Positions 38,231-48,547 of a DNA stretch of 64,000 bases are shown here, in pieces. The position numbers and the translations under genes were made by a program. The stretch lies in assembly GCA_001692895.1 (NCBI GenBank), contig KV748196.1, forward strand, positions 2,170,001-2,234,000, in the 5' to 3' direction. The notes under the pieces are model-generated. The model had not been told where the DNA came from. It saw only the letters and a list, made by a program, of their open reading frames with translations, and made no database searches. The stretch is from Cenococcum geophilum 1.58. Lineage: Eukaryota > Ascomycota > Dothideomycetes > Gloniales > Gloniaceae. Position 1 is the first letter of the stretch. Every line of letters starts with the position of its first letter.

Positions 38231-41200
38231 AAATTTACGAATTAAATGGTAAGATTAATAGTTTAAGGCATTAATAGATAGTGGAGTAATAAGGAACTAT
38301 ATCTTGCTAATAGCAGTAAAACAAATAGGGCTACTACACAGATAAAAGGAGCACCCTTACCTATTAGTTACAATTTTAGGAGATATAATAGCCTATAGAG
38401 GGGGTATTATTAATCTTAAAACAGGACCTATTTAGCTAACTATTAAAGGGAGACAAATTGAGATGTCTTTTAATATCCTACCGTTGGGGAAGGACAAGGC
38501 AATACTAGGGATGCCTTAGTTATAGGAATACAATCTAAGGATTGATTGGGTTATAGGCTAGGTCAATATCAGAGATATATAACAACGCAAGATGCAATAA
38601 TAAACTAAGATGGTATAGTACTAAGTCGGAGCAATATATAAGGAGACTAATTAGGGATTAAGTTATATACTAAAAAGATACCGCAAATATAGTAAAAAGT
38701 TATAGTCACTAGAAAGTAAAAAGCTGTTGGAGTATACAGCATAGGACTATAAGATAGAATTGGAAGAGGGAATAAGTTTAAGGTTCTTTCTAATCTACAA
38801 GCTTACCGAAGAGGAAGGTAGAGCGCTTAAAGAGTTTATTTAGGAGAACTTATGAAAGGGATATATTAGACCATCGCAGTCATTAGCGGGTTATCCAGTA
38901 TTGTTCGTACTAAAGAAGAATGGAAAACTTAGACTATGTATTAATTATAGATAGTTAAATAGCATCACCAGGAAGGATAGGTATCCTTTACCCTTAATTA
39001 GCAAAATCCAAGATAGGATCAGTAATGCGTAAATCTTTATAAAGATAGATCTAAGATGGGCATACTATTAGATTAGGATTAAGGAAGGCGATGAATAGAA
39101 AGCAGCCTTTAGGTCAAAGAAAGGACTGTATAAACTATTAGTTATATAATTTAAGCTTATAAACGCACTAGCGACGTTCTAGAAGCGTATTAATAATGTG
39201 TTAAGGGAATACTTGGATGAATTTATTATAGTATACCTTAACGACATTATTATCTACTTAATAAATGAGGAGGAATATGGAGAATACGTTAAATAGGTCT
39301 TAGAGAGACTATAATAAGAACAGATGCTAGTAGCAATTGAGAAATACGAGTTCTTTACGAGAAAGATAGATTTCGTTAGATTTATTATTAAACTAGGCCA
39401 ACTTAGCATAGATCTAAAAAAGATTGAGGCTATAGTAAATTAGCAGGAACTAAAGAATATAACATAGTTAAGGTCATTTCTAAGGGTTTGCAATTACTGC
39501 AGAAGGTTTATAGCTTAATGGTTAAAGGATATTAAGCCGTTTACAAGATTAATAAAGAAAGAAGAACTATAGATATAGGGAAAAGAATAATAGGAACTGT
39601 TCTAAGAAGTTAAAAGGTTGTTTACTTAGGAACTAGTTCTTAAGATCTATTAACTAGGATTAGAGACGGTTGTAGAAACAGATATATTAGACTTTATACT
39701 AGGGGTATACTTTATATAAAGGTATCCAGATAGATAGCACCTAGTGGCATATTATAGTCGGAAGATAATACTACTAGAATTAAACTATAATATCTATAAC
39801 AAGGAGTTATTAGGTATAGTTATAGCACTAAAGGAATAAAGAGCATTCTTATAAGGCATAGAAAAACTATTTATAGTTAAGACGGATTATAAGAACCTAA
39901 CGGGGTTCCTAATAATAAAAGAACTTAATTGGAGACAGGTTAGATAGGTAAAGATGCTTATAGAATACCATTTTAAGATTTAGTATACTAAGGGTACGGA
40001 GAATACACGGGCAGATGCCTTAAGTAAAAAGACTAAATTATAAAATAATAAAAAGCCATTAGGGGCTTTATTACGAAAAGACGCAGATAGATTAATTAGG
40101 TATAATTATCCAAAAGTTATAGTAATATAAGAAGAACAGATCCACGAATTACTAGAGAGTAATTAGATATAAAAGATCTAAGATATATAGGCAGAGGATC
40201 CGGACTTAGAGCAGTATAAAAATTAAGAAGTAATATACGTGCTAAGGTCTATTATAAAAGAGTTTATTAAGTTATTCTATAGGGGACTAACTTAAGGACA
40301 CAATAGAGCTATAGGCTTAGTGTTAAGACTTTAGAAGGAATATATTATTAATAGAATTTAGGAACTAGCAAGACAAATTATAAAGGAATATCTAGATTAC
40401 TAAAGGAATAAACTAATAAGGTATAAGCTATATAGAGGGCTATAACCTATTAAAATACTAGAGAGACTATGGGAGGTTATATTATGGGACTTTATCGTTA
40501 AGTTACTAAGGTTAAGAGATCCTATTACCGGACGAGATTATGACGCAATCTTAGTAATAGTGGATAAGCTTACGAAGTGGGGATACTTTATAGCATATAT
40601 AGAAGAAATCTCAGCGGAAGATATCGCTAGAATCTATATTAAGGAAGTATTCGTAAGATATAGAGCACTAAGTAAAATTATATCGGATAGAGATCTAAGA
40701 TTTATAGCAGTATTCTAGAAGATATTCTTGGTAGAGTAAGGAGTTTAAGCAGTAACTTCTACCGTATATTATCTACAGATAGACAGTTAAACAGAAAGAC
40801 TAAATTAGACGCTAGAGCAGTATTTAAGGTATTATATTAATTATGCACAGAATAATTGGGTATCGCTATTACTAGTTATATAGTTCGCATACAATACAAC
40901 ACCATAAAAAGGAATAGGTACGTTACTATTTAAGGCGAATTATAGATATAAGCCAAGAACCTTATTATTACTATAATAAGTAAAGAAGATAAGTAGCACA
41001 GCTAAGTAAAGAATGGAGAATTTAATAAATCTTTATGTAAACCTTACGGAAATAGCTAAGGTGGTATAGTAAAGAATAAAAAAGTACTATAACGCTAAGA
41101 GATCTAAGGGACTAGATCTTAAGGAGGGAGATAAAGTGTGGCTACTATACAAAAATTTCAAAAGTTGACGGCTAAGCAAGAAGTTAAACTACGTTAGACT

Positions 41201-41899
41201 AGGACCTTTTAAAATTACATAGAGAATTTTATCGGTTACGTTTAAGTTAAACCTACCAGCCAAAATAAAGATCTACCCTATACAGCATATTGCAATGCTA
41301 GAGCTAGCATATAGGAATGTTAAGCCACCAGTTTATAAGGCAGACACGTATAGAGGATAGGAAGAAGATAAATGGTAAGTTTTAAGGATTATTAGTTATA
41401 AGGACATTGACGATAAAATATAGTATAAGGTTAAGTGGATAGGCTATAATAAGACTACTTAGGAGCTACTAAAGAATTTAAAGAATGCTATAGGAAAAGT
41501 ATAGGAGTATTAGAGGAGAAAAGGTTAGGCAATATTAATAAAGAGGGATTACTAAAGAATAAGCTACCTAAGGGGAACCTAGGAAGAGCGACTGCCAAAC
41601 TACTTAGAGTTATTTCCTTTACCATAGGAAGAGAGTCGGTTCTCTTATCACTAAGTTCCTATAGACCTTATTCTATAAGTTTCCACTTTTTAGAACGAAC
41701 CTTTTTATATACCTTCTTAAGACGGATTAACCGAGCGGATGCAGCAAGACGAGAATTAAGGGCACGTTATTAAGTATTAGTAGCCTCCTTTTTAGCGTCA
41801 CGAGAATGATAAAGTTCCGCTAGAGTAATAGACAGTTTATTATTAAGCTTTACAGTAGCGGATTAAATATAAGACCCTATAATAAATTACTTAGGGAAC

Positions 41900-42160
41900 T
41901 TAGAGACTATTAAGAGTAATAGGACGCGTATATTTAGTATCGGAAATAGAACGAACGTCATAAAGTAATCGAATGTTTGCTTTAGTGTACTCTAAATAAG
42001 AGGACGGTTGCCGAGACGAAGGACTCGCCAACGCAATATAGACTAACCCCTTTTTCGCACAATAAGAATACGGAGATGGTATTATCTCATTAAGCGATAG
42101 TATAGACGAGACTATACGCGCATAACGAAGAGTTAAAGAAGAAGAGGATGCTTTAGGCAT
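41900..42160 (-). CDS. Antisense frame between pol and 3' LTR of family 1
   Basis: An 86-aa open frame (MPKASSSSLTLRYARIV...) on the strand opposite to gag-pol, starting near the 3' LTR and pointing inward. Copy B carries the same frame at about 28,073-28,340 on the + strand, with recognisable residues (SEIIPSPYS, AKEGLVYI, KYTRPITLNS), but its start codon reads ATA and it has two stops. In copy C the frame continues beyond the stop as coding-like sequence with further stops. Conservation of one frame in two copies suggests a real accessory antisense gene, now decayed. Homology is unknown. Confidence 0.45.
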   Translation of the reverse strand: MPKASSSSLTLRYARIVSSILSLNEIIPSPYSYCAKKGLVYIALASPSSRQPSSYLEYTKANIRLLYDVRSISDTKYTRPITLNSL

Positions 42161-42265
42161 AATAAGTAATAATATTAACCAAATTGGTTAGACGGATATT
42201 ACACCTCTAAACGACTTAGAGATGCTAAGTATCTTTAAGGACGAAGATAGAGAGGAGGGAGATGG

Positions 42266-42684
42266 TATTACGGACGCTTTAAGTACAATATTACGGCTAC
42301 TTAGAGAGGAGTTAGAAGAAGCTAGTTAGTTAATATAGGTACGGTCTAGGATAGAACCTATAGAACTATGTGACAAGGAATAGTAAGCAAGGTCACGTAA
42401 TATAATCTATATAATCTATATAATCTGCGAGATCTATAATAAAGTAAATAGAGTAGACAGAGCAGATAGAGTAACGACTTTCTTAGGAGTATAGTCGTGT
42501 ATTTAAGGACCTTTAGTTCCTACCTAGATAGTTCCTTCCTTGTAGTAATTCTTAGAATATAATTAGAGTTAATCTGTTAGGCAACCACTCTACCAGTTAT
42601 TATTACGTTATTGATTTATTCGGTACCTATATACCTAGCCTATTAACGAGCCTACCGTAATATCTACTACAAGGTTCCGTTACA
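42266..42684 (+). repeat. 3' LTR of copy C
   Basis: 419 bp, differing from the 5' LTR almost only by C->T and G->A. Preceded by a purine tract and followed by the TTGCT duplication. Confidence 0.93.
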
Positions 42685-43012
42685 TTGCTCCTTCCTATAA
42701 AACCTTAAAATGCATTTATATTAGGAATCCTTTAAACTTTAATCTCTTTCCTAAGAATCTCTTAATTAATAGTAGCTTAATCTTTGCCGCTCCTATCCTA
42801 TTAATTTTATTTTCGAGTATTATATTATTCTCTATTAACTAATTAACTATCTTTTATAGTTATCCGACCGTTATAAGTTGCTATAAGTTAGTATCTGCTA
42901 TACTAGTATTACCTCCTAATCTTAAAGTAGTTGCCACCGTCGTTAGCGTTATAGTGGCTGCTTTTAGTAGTATATTATTTAACTTATTAAAACTGTAACC
43001 TAGTAGTAATTA

Positions 43013-43434
43013 TATAACGGAACCTTATAGTAGGGACTACGGTATATTCTATTAATAGGCTTGGTATATAGGTATTATAAGTAAGTTAATAACGTAATAA
43101 TAACTAGTGGAGTAGTTGCCTAATAGATTAACTCNAATTATATTTTAAGAATTACTATAAGGAAGGAACTATCTAGGTAGGGACTAAGGGTCCTTAAATA
43201 CATAACCATACTCCTAAGAAAGTCGTTGCTCTATCTGCTCTGCCTACTCTGTTCGCTCTATTATAGATCTTATAGATTATACAGATTATATAGATTATAT
43301 TACGTAACTCTGTTTACTATTCCTCGTTATATAGTTCCACGGGTTCTATCTTAGACCGTGCTTATATTAACCAACTAGCTTCTTCCGACTCCTCTCCAAG
43401 TAGTCGTAACATCGTATTTAAAGCGTCCGTAACA
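43013..43434 (-). repeat. 5' LTR of copy B
   Basis: 422 bp, matches 27,543-27,964. Ends in GTCCGTAACA and is followed by CTTAA. Contains one undetermined base at 43,135. Confidence 0.9.
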
Positions 43435-43439
43435 CTTAA

Positions 43440-45185
43440 GTTAGAAGTAATATATATATACCTCCATCGCGTTACGCTATAGGGGCTGCTTTGTAATAAG
43501 GGGTAAGCTTTAGGTAGAGGCTTATATAGAGCTTTAATAGAGGCTTATGCAGAGCTTTAATAGAGGCTTATGTAGAGCTTTAATAGAGGCTTATATAGAG
43601 CTTTAGTAGAGCCTCGTGTAGGGCTTTGGTAGAGGCTTGTAAAGCTTTATACAGAGCTACGTATAGAGCTTTATGCAGAGCTATATATAGAGCTTTGTGC
43701 AGAGCTTTGTGTAGAGCTACGTGTAGAGCTACGTGTAGAACTACGTGCAGAGCTACGTGCAGAGCTACGTGCAGAGCTACATGCAGACGTGCAGACGTGC
43801 AGACGTGCAGACGTGCAGACGTTTGTACTGGCAATTAATTGCAGAGACGTTTGTAGAGACGATTGTATGGATGATTATATGGACGTTTGATTGATCGTTC
43901 GTACGGGCGTTCGTGTGGGCGATTGATTAATTAATCGTATGGGCGATCGTACGGGCGATCGTGTAGACGTTCGTAGAGCCGTTTATAGAGCCGCTTGTGT
44001 AGACGATTATAGAGCCTTCCTAGTATATTAGTGCTGCGTGTTAGTGGAGCTTTAGAGCTCTGTGTTAAGCCTCGAGTAGAGCCTTAAGTAGAGCTTCGAG
44101 TAGAGCTTCGAGTAGAGCTTTGAGCTCAAGGGGGAGACCCCCTTGGAACCCCCCTGCGTACTGCGTGCTCTATTTACTGCGTGGGCAGAGGTCTTGCAGA
44201 GGCTTTGGTAGAGCTTCTGCAGAGCTTCGTGTAGAGCTTCGTGTAAAGCTTCGATAGAGCCGCATGCAGGCGTGCAGACGTTCGTACGGGCGATCAATCG
44301 TAGAGACGTTTATAGAGACGATCGTATAGGCAATTGCATAGACGTTTAATTGATTGTTCGTATGGGCGTTCGTACGGGCGTTCGTACGGGCGATCGTGCA
44401 GACGTTTATAGAGCCGTTCGTAGAGCCGTTCGTAGAGACGATTGTATGGCGATTAATTGTATGGGCCAATTGTAGAACCTTCATAGTATATTAGTACTGC
44501 GTGTTAGTAGAGCTTTAGAGCCCCGTATTAAGCTTTAAGTGGAGCTCTAAGTAGAACTTTAAGCTCAAGGGGGAGACCCTCTTGGACCCCCCCCTGCGCA
44601 CTGCGTGCTCTATTCACTGCGTACTCTATTTACTGCGTGGGTAGAGCTCTTGCAGAGGCTTCGGTAGAGGCTGTGGTAGAGCTTTTAGTAGAACTTTTAC
44701 AGAGCTTCGTACGGAGGTTCGTGCGGAGCTTTTGTAGAGCTTGTATTTAGGCCTGTTTTTGAAGGCCTTATAAACGACTTTGTATAGAGCTTTAAGCAGA
44801 GCTTTGTATAGGCGTTCGTGCAGGCGTTCGTGCAGGCGTTCGTGCAGACGTTTGTGCAGGCGTTCGTGCAGACGTTTGTAGAGACAACCGTAGACGTTCG
44901 TAGGGACGTTTGTGAGACTTCCTAGTATATTAGTGCTGCGTGTTAGTAGAGCTTTGGAGCTCCGTATAGGGCTTCGAGCAGAGCTTCGAGCAGAGCTTCA
45001 AGGGGGAGACCCCCTTGGACCCCCCTGCGCACTGCGTGCTCTATTTTACTGCGTGGCTAGTACACTGCGTGGGTAGAGGTGTTGCAAAGCCATTAGTAGA
45101 GCTTTTGGTAGAGCTTTTGTAGAGCTTCGTACGGAGCTTCGTGCAGAGCTTTTGCAGGGCTTTGGTAGAGCTTGGTGCACAGCGT
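43440..45185. repeat. Minisatellite block with three macro-repeat units
   Basis: Short degenerate motifs of 10-12 bp (GTGCAGAGCTAC, GTAGAGCTTCGT, GTTCGTGCAGAC) fill the block. A larger unit recurs three times, with TAGTATATTAGT at 44,021, 44,484 and 44,923 (spacing 463 and 439 bp), each followed by a GGGGGAGACCCCC hairpin and CTGCGTGCTCTATTT. Several long frames on both strands are by-products of the repeats. The motif is the reverse complement of the satellite at 49.4-50.1 kb. Confidence 0.85.
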
Positions 45186-45474
45186 TCTGAAAGTATGATG
45201 ATGATGAAGTTTATTCCGCCCGGAGGCACTAAGCCTAGAGGGCACTAGTACTATATTACATAACTTCGCTCCTTTTAGTCTCGCCATATTCTCGTACAAG
45301 CCCATACATATGCCTTATTTAGTACTCCCTAGTACTATTTATGCCTTATTCTACGAGATCTCGTGGGTAGTTAGTAGCAGGTATTCCTGGGGGGCCGTTC
45401 CTCCAAGTGTTTGGTGTCCTATCTTCGGCGACTAAAGCGAGATCTGCTGGTAGCACGAGGGTGCGTGGGTTAGT
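45186..45474. other. Low-copy DNA downstream of the BIR-like frame
   Basis: Starts after the satellite with GATGATGATGAAG. Balanced composition with little RIP. No gene seen; it may include the 3' end of the BIR-like transcript. Confidence 0.35.
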
Positions 45475-45877
45475 TACAGTATAGGGGTGTAATGTCGCTT
45501 AGACCACGTCCACTTATAAACGCTGGTAGTATATACAATAGGAATTGTGCAATCGACTGAGCTGCTGGTAGTGGTAGTGGTAGTTATGGTTGTAGTTGTG
45601 GTTGTAGTTATGGTTATAGCTGTTGGAATTGGAATTGGAACGGAGACGGTTTACCCCGAAATCGTGCCATAAGGTCTTGAACTGTAAGTACTAGGCCTAG
45701 TGGTTTCTGGCGAGGTTGAACTGGTTGTAGGGGTGAGGATAATGCTAGTACTGAGGCGTATGTACGCGGTTGTAGAGGTGGTAGGTAAGGCGATTGTGGC
45801 GATTGAGGTCGTGGTCTGCGTTTTGGTGATAGCCGAGGTACAGGGCTTGGAAGCGGTTTCTGAGGTATCTGAGGTAT
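45475..45877 (-). pseudogene. Possible lost C-terminal part of the BIR-like gene
   Basis: In frame after the TAG at 45,878: Pro-rich IPQIPQKPLPSPVPRLSPK, then PRTYASVLALSS, MARFRGKPSPF, then a Q/P/L repeat with TAA codons where CAA would fit, ending near 45,475. All interruptions are of CAG/CAA->TAG/TAA type. It may equally be a 3' UTR that happens to be open. Confidence 0.4.
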
Positions 45878-46501
45878 CTAAGGTGTAGTAGGTGTAGGCG
45901 TAGGCTTAGGTAATAGCTGAGGTATATCAGGTGTAGTAGGCGTAGGCTTAGGCTTAGGCTTAGGTGTAGGCGCAGGCATAAGGTAGTTATGGAAGTCGGC
46001 TTTGAGTTTTGGCCACAAGCAATCGTCGTTATGCTCTGTCATTAACTCTTCAATAGAGTAGTCTATATCGTTCCAGCTACACTCCTGTATACCACAGAAA
46101 GCGCATTGCGTAAAATCCTTATAGTCGTCATCAAAGACTAGATGGTAGAAACCGGCACTAGCGAGTTTTATTGGGGAGAGACGTTGATGGGGCCAGTTTG
46201 TGTATGAGCTTATACGGGAGGATATCGTTATAAAGCTAGGGGCTAGGTTTGGCGAAGGCGGAGGCGAAGGCGAAGGCGATGGCGAAGGTATTGATAGAGG
46301 AGATGCAGCTGGGCATGGTGGGAGCGGCGATTTAGGGGGGGGGGTTGGAGTTGGGGTTGGTGAACGAGACGGTAGAGAAGGCTGTAAAGGAGGCTGTAAT
46401 AGCGGAGAGAAAGGATTTAGGTCGTCTGTAAAAGAGGTCCGTTCCTTCTTCTTTCTCTTCCCTTCCTTCCTTTCTGTAGTCGCCCGCGTCTTTGGAGCCA
46501 T
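45878..46501 (-). CDS. BIR-domain-like protein with Pro-rich flanks
   Basis: 207 aa from the ATG at 46,501 (MAPKTRATTERKEG...). A basic start (10-20) and a long Pro/Ser/Thr tract (31-90) lead to a BIR-like module at about 96-171: RISSYTNWP, LASAGFYHL, CAFCG, W, EHNDDC. Putative zinc ligands are Cys133, Cys136, His157 and Cys161; the H-to-C spacing is shorter than in classical BIRs. BIR domains bind partner proteins in cell division and apoptosis control; the role here is unknown. A KPKPKPTPT tail follows. The frame ends at TAG (45,878-45,880), but the same frame continues as Pro/Gln-rich coding-like sequence to about 45,475, broken by TAG/TAA at likely Gln sites, so the native protein may have been longer and cut by RIP leakage. 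No intron is evident. Confidence 0.65.
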   Translation of the reverse strand: MAPKTRATTERKEGKRKKKERTSFTDDLNPFSPLLQPPLQPSLPSRSPTPTPTPPPKSPLPPCPAASPLSIPSPSPSPSPPPSPNLAPSFITISSRISSYTNWPHQRLSPIKLASAGFYHLVFDDDYKDFTQCAFCGIQECSWNDIDYSIEELMTEHNDDCLWPKLKADFHNYLMPAPTPKPKPKPTPTTPDIPQLLPKPTPTPTTP

Positions 46502-46539
46502 CCTCTCTCTTCTGAAAGTATAAACCACTTGTACCTCAT

Positions 46540-46735
46540 AATATTTTGATGTTCGTCACGTGGATTCTGCCACAACTTACCGCGCGCTACATTTTTTAAA
46601 CTAATCAAAAGCGAGCTTGGCAAATGTTTTAAACCAATTAAAAACAGGCTTGGCGAAGTTTGAAAATTGGGACAGGAAAGTAATAGACCACTCGTACCTC
46701 GGGTCAATCAATAGGATCAAGGCTCCGTGACCATA
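46540..46735 (-). promoter_or_regulatory. Upstream region of the BIR-like frame with a duplicated 36-bp motif
   Basis: Two direct units of the form TTTTTAAAC(T/C)AAT(C/T)AAAA followed by AGGCTTGGC(A/G)AA lie at about 46,590-46,625 and 46,627-46,662. A related pair ACCACTTGTACCTC / ACCACTCGTACCTC occurs at about 46,525 and 46,689. They may be regulatory or a small local duplication. Confidence 0.4.
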
Positions 46736-48300
46736 CGCATATTTTCAATTCTGGTGTTCGCGCACGGGTCGTAGAACCTTACCAGCCGAAGGGATAGGAG
46801 GGCACAAAGCATCCGTCCTGTCTTAGCTGTCCCTAATCCAAGCTGTAGAGAATGAGGACTCTGAGCTCAGCAGCTAGAGCGGAGAGCCGTCTTCCTATAT
46901 TGCCTCGCCATAGATACTCGGCCATGTTCCTAGTATCCCCGTCCCACCTGCCGGAAGCGACCCTAGATGATCACTTAAAGTAGAGAGCCAGAGGCGGAAG
47001 GCTCGGGGCTGAAAATTTTCGGAGAAGTGTACACATGGGGAAGTCTGGCCGAACGAACTCAACAGAGAAGTGTCCACCATATAGACTTCGGGGAATATCT
47101 TTAAAAGATTACGGGGAGTTCACCCTAGCGGTGCGGAGTTGCAAAGTCGGCTCTGTCCAAGAGGGGTGGAAACGTTGAAAGAAGAGCGGAACTACCTACC
47201 GTATATATTATTATTATTATTTATTCATTGTTTAACGTCTGATTCGGACCCCTGACGCGAGCCTACGCGCACCTAGGGGAAAATTGGTATTATACAGGAA
47301 ATAATTCCCCCCAGCGTCCATCGGTAGATGGTCCGTGCAGAACACCAGAGCACGGCAATTTGATCCTATTGATGTGATTGGCTAAATCCTTATCGATAAC
47401 AGTTGGACGGTTAAGGGAGAAGCCACCTCAGTAGGGTAAAACCCCGTTGACCATCTCCGTACGTAGCCAGCAGCTACGTCTAAACTTCCATAGATGTTAG
47501 ATCTTCTTGGTAACCGCTGCATCCTTGCCTCTAGCATATCCGCAGCCAAGGCAGCTAGGGTTCACTACGTCCTAGCTAGGCCATGCTGTTGATCGATTGA
47601 TTGCTATACTTGTAGCAGTCTCCTATATCCTGTCTTGCTTATCCGTCCCTACTGTAGCTATCTCTTATAGGCTATTGCCATATACCCTAACTTCCCCCTT
47701 CCTAGAGCCTATCGAAGGCGTAAGGGGTATTCGTCTGTAACCGGCTCCGTAATACCAAAAGGCGAGCGGGATGTATATGTGCTCTGGGTATCTTTTGTGC
47801 CTAGGCCACAGTTACTTGGCCCTCTCTGGGCTGGCTGGTCGTAGAGAGGAGACAGGAAAACTGTGGGGTGTTGTTATCTAGGCTGCTAGGCAAAATACGG
47901 TGCAGACGGCGAGTGACCACATGCTCCGCGGGTGATCGCCTTGGGGGTTAGGAAGTGGTGTATTTGTTCGCCCGCCGATCGCTCGGGGTCGTCGATACTT
48001 TTAATTGAGGGTTGGGGGTCAGGGGACGTTGAATCCAACTCGTATCCATGAGGATTACACAGGCGGGCTTGGATAGGGCATAGTAGTGGTCATCTACTGT
48101 GGAGGGGAAACGTCAGCGGTGGTTTTCGAGATCTCACCATCTCATGTGAAATCTTTTCACCCCTACCCACAACGTCTCGACGACCACTACCAGCTCCCAC
48201 CCGCATGCTGTGCGACGTCTCTGCGTTGGCTCTGCTGAGGACAGCAGGTTCGTAGGCCAAGTCACCACGTACAGGTGCGGAGCCCGATTTCCACGGCCCC
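46736..48300. other. Low-RIP, balanced-composition intergenic region
   Basis: About 1.5 kb with no supported coding frame (longest apparent ones are near 60 aa and unconvincing). It has a TAT/ATT microsatellite near 47,205-47,222 and lies between two divergently placed gene starts, so much of it is probably upstream sequence for both. Confidence 0.45.
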
Positions 48301-48308
48301 CAATCCCG

Positions 48309-48316
48309 TATATAAT
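48309..48316 (+). promoter_or_regulatory. TATA-like box for the secreted-peptide frame
   Basis: TATATAAT about 120 bp before the ATG at 48,431, followed by a C/T-rich leader, a normal layout for a fungal promoter. Confidence 0.5.
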
Positions 48317-48430
48317 CTCGTCAGAAGCCTCCTAGTTGTAAAACCCTTCCCATTACCAACACCATTCAGTTTATCTTTCCTGAGTTAACCGCTCCGTTGA
48401 AAACAAGGCAATTCTATAGTGCTCGCAAAC

Positions 48431-48547
48431 ATGCATATCACCAGTCTCTTCGTTCTGTTCGTACTCACGATTGGCTTCACAGCTGCGGCTCCAATTAATA
48501 ACGTTGCGTATGGAAACTATGCCCCTTTTATTATATCCTTACTTTAG
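48431..48547 (+). pseudogene. 5' end of a small secreted-protein gene, cut by RIPed DNA
   Basis: ATG in good context (CAAACATGC) after a CT-rich leader and TATA-like box. The frame gives MHITSLFVLFVLTIGFTAAA, a textbook signal peptide, then APINNVAYGNYAP. At about 48,521 the sequence turns abruptly AT-rich and a stop follows at 48,545. The secreted part is therefore almost entirely missing. It was probably a small secreted or cell-wall protein, interrupted by a repeat insertion or rearrangement; an intron starting near the junction cannot be excluded. The remaining 38 codons may still be transcribed. Confidence 0.6.

Larger units (their letters stand above)
34666..42684 (+). mobile_element. 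Ty3/gypsy family 1 copy C, complete, nested in copy B
   Basis: 8,019 bp with two 419-bp LTRs and target duplication TTGCT. Left to right: gag start at 35,125; zinc-knuckle remnant at 36,127-36,173; an unusually long extra region to about 38,230; protease about 38,250-38,600; RT about 38,800-39,300 (box YLND); RNase H about 39,650-40,030; integrase about 40,200-41,000; GPF-type linker about 41,190; chromodomain near 41,375-41,500 (VLRIISYKDID...VKWIGYN); an antisense frame; and a purine tract GAGAGGAGGGAGATGG before the 3' LTR. It is the youngest family 1 insertion here and lies opposite in orientation to its host copy B. Confidence 0.93.
27543..43434 (-). mobile_element. Ty3/gypsy family 1 copy B, interrupted by copy C
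   Basis: Complete element once copy C is removed: left LTR 27,543-27,964 (the 3' LTR of the minus-strand element), body 27,965-34,665, copy C at 34,666-42,684, remaining gag start 42,685-43,012, right LTR 43,013-43,434. Both LTRs are 422 bp and the target duplication is CTTAA. Right to left in element order: gag, long gag-side region (about 32,030-33,900), RT (box near 30,975-31,000 reads YLNN), RNase H, integrase, chromodomain near 28,750-28,870, then about 800 bp to the 3' LTR. TAG/TAA stops throughout. An N lies at 43,135 in the right LTR; the matching LTR base elsewhere is T. Confidence 0.92.

Noticed and set aside
43580-45305. Several frames rich in His/Ala/Leu or Cys/Arg/Ala
   Set aside because: Produced by 12-bp satellites, open on several frames and both strands.
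46200-46523. 107-aa Gly/Glu-rich + frame
   Set aside because: Mirror of the Pro-rich tract in the BIR-like gene on the other strand.
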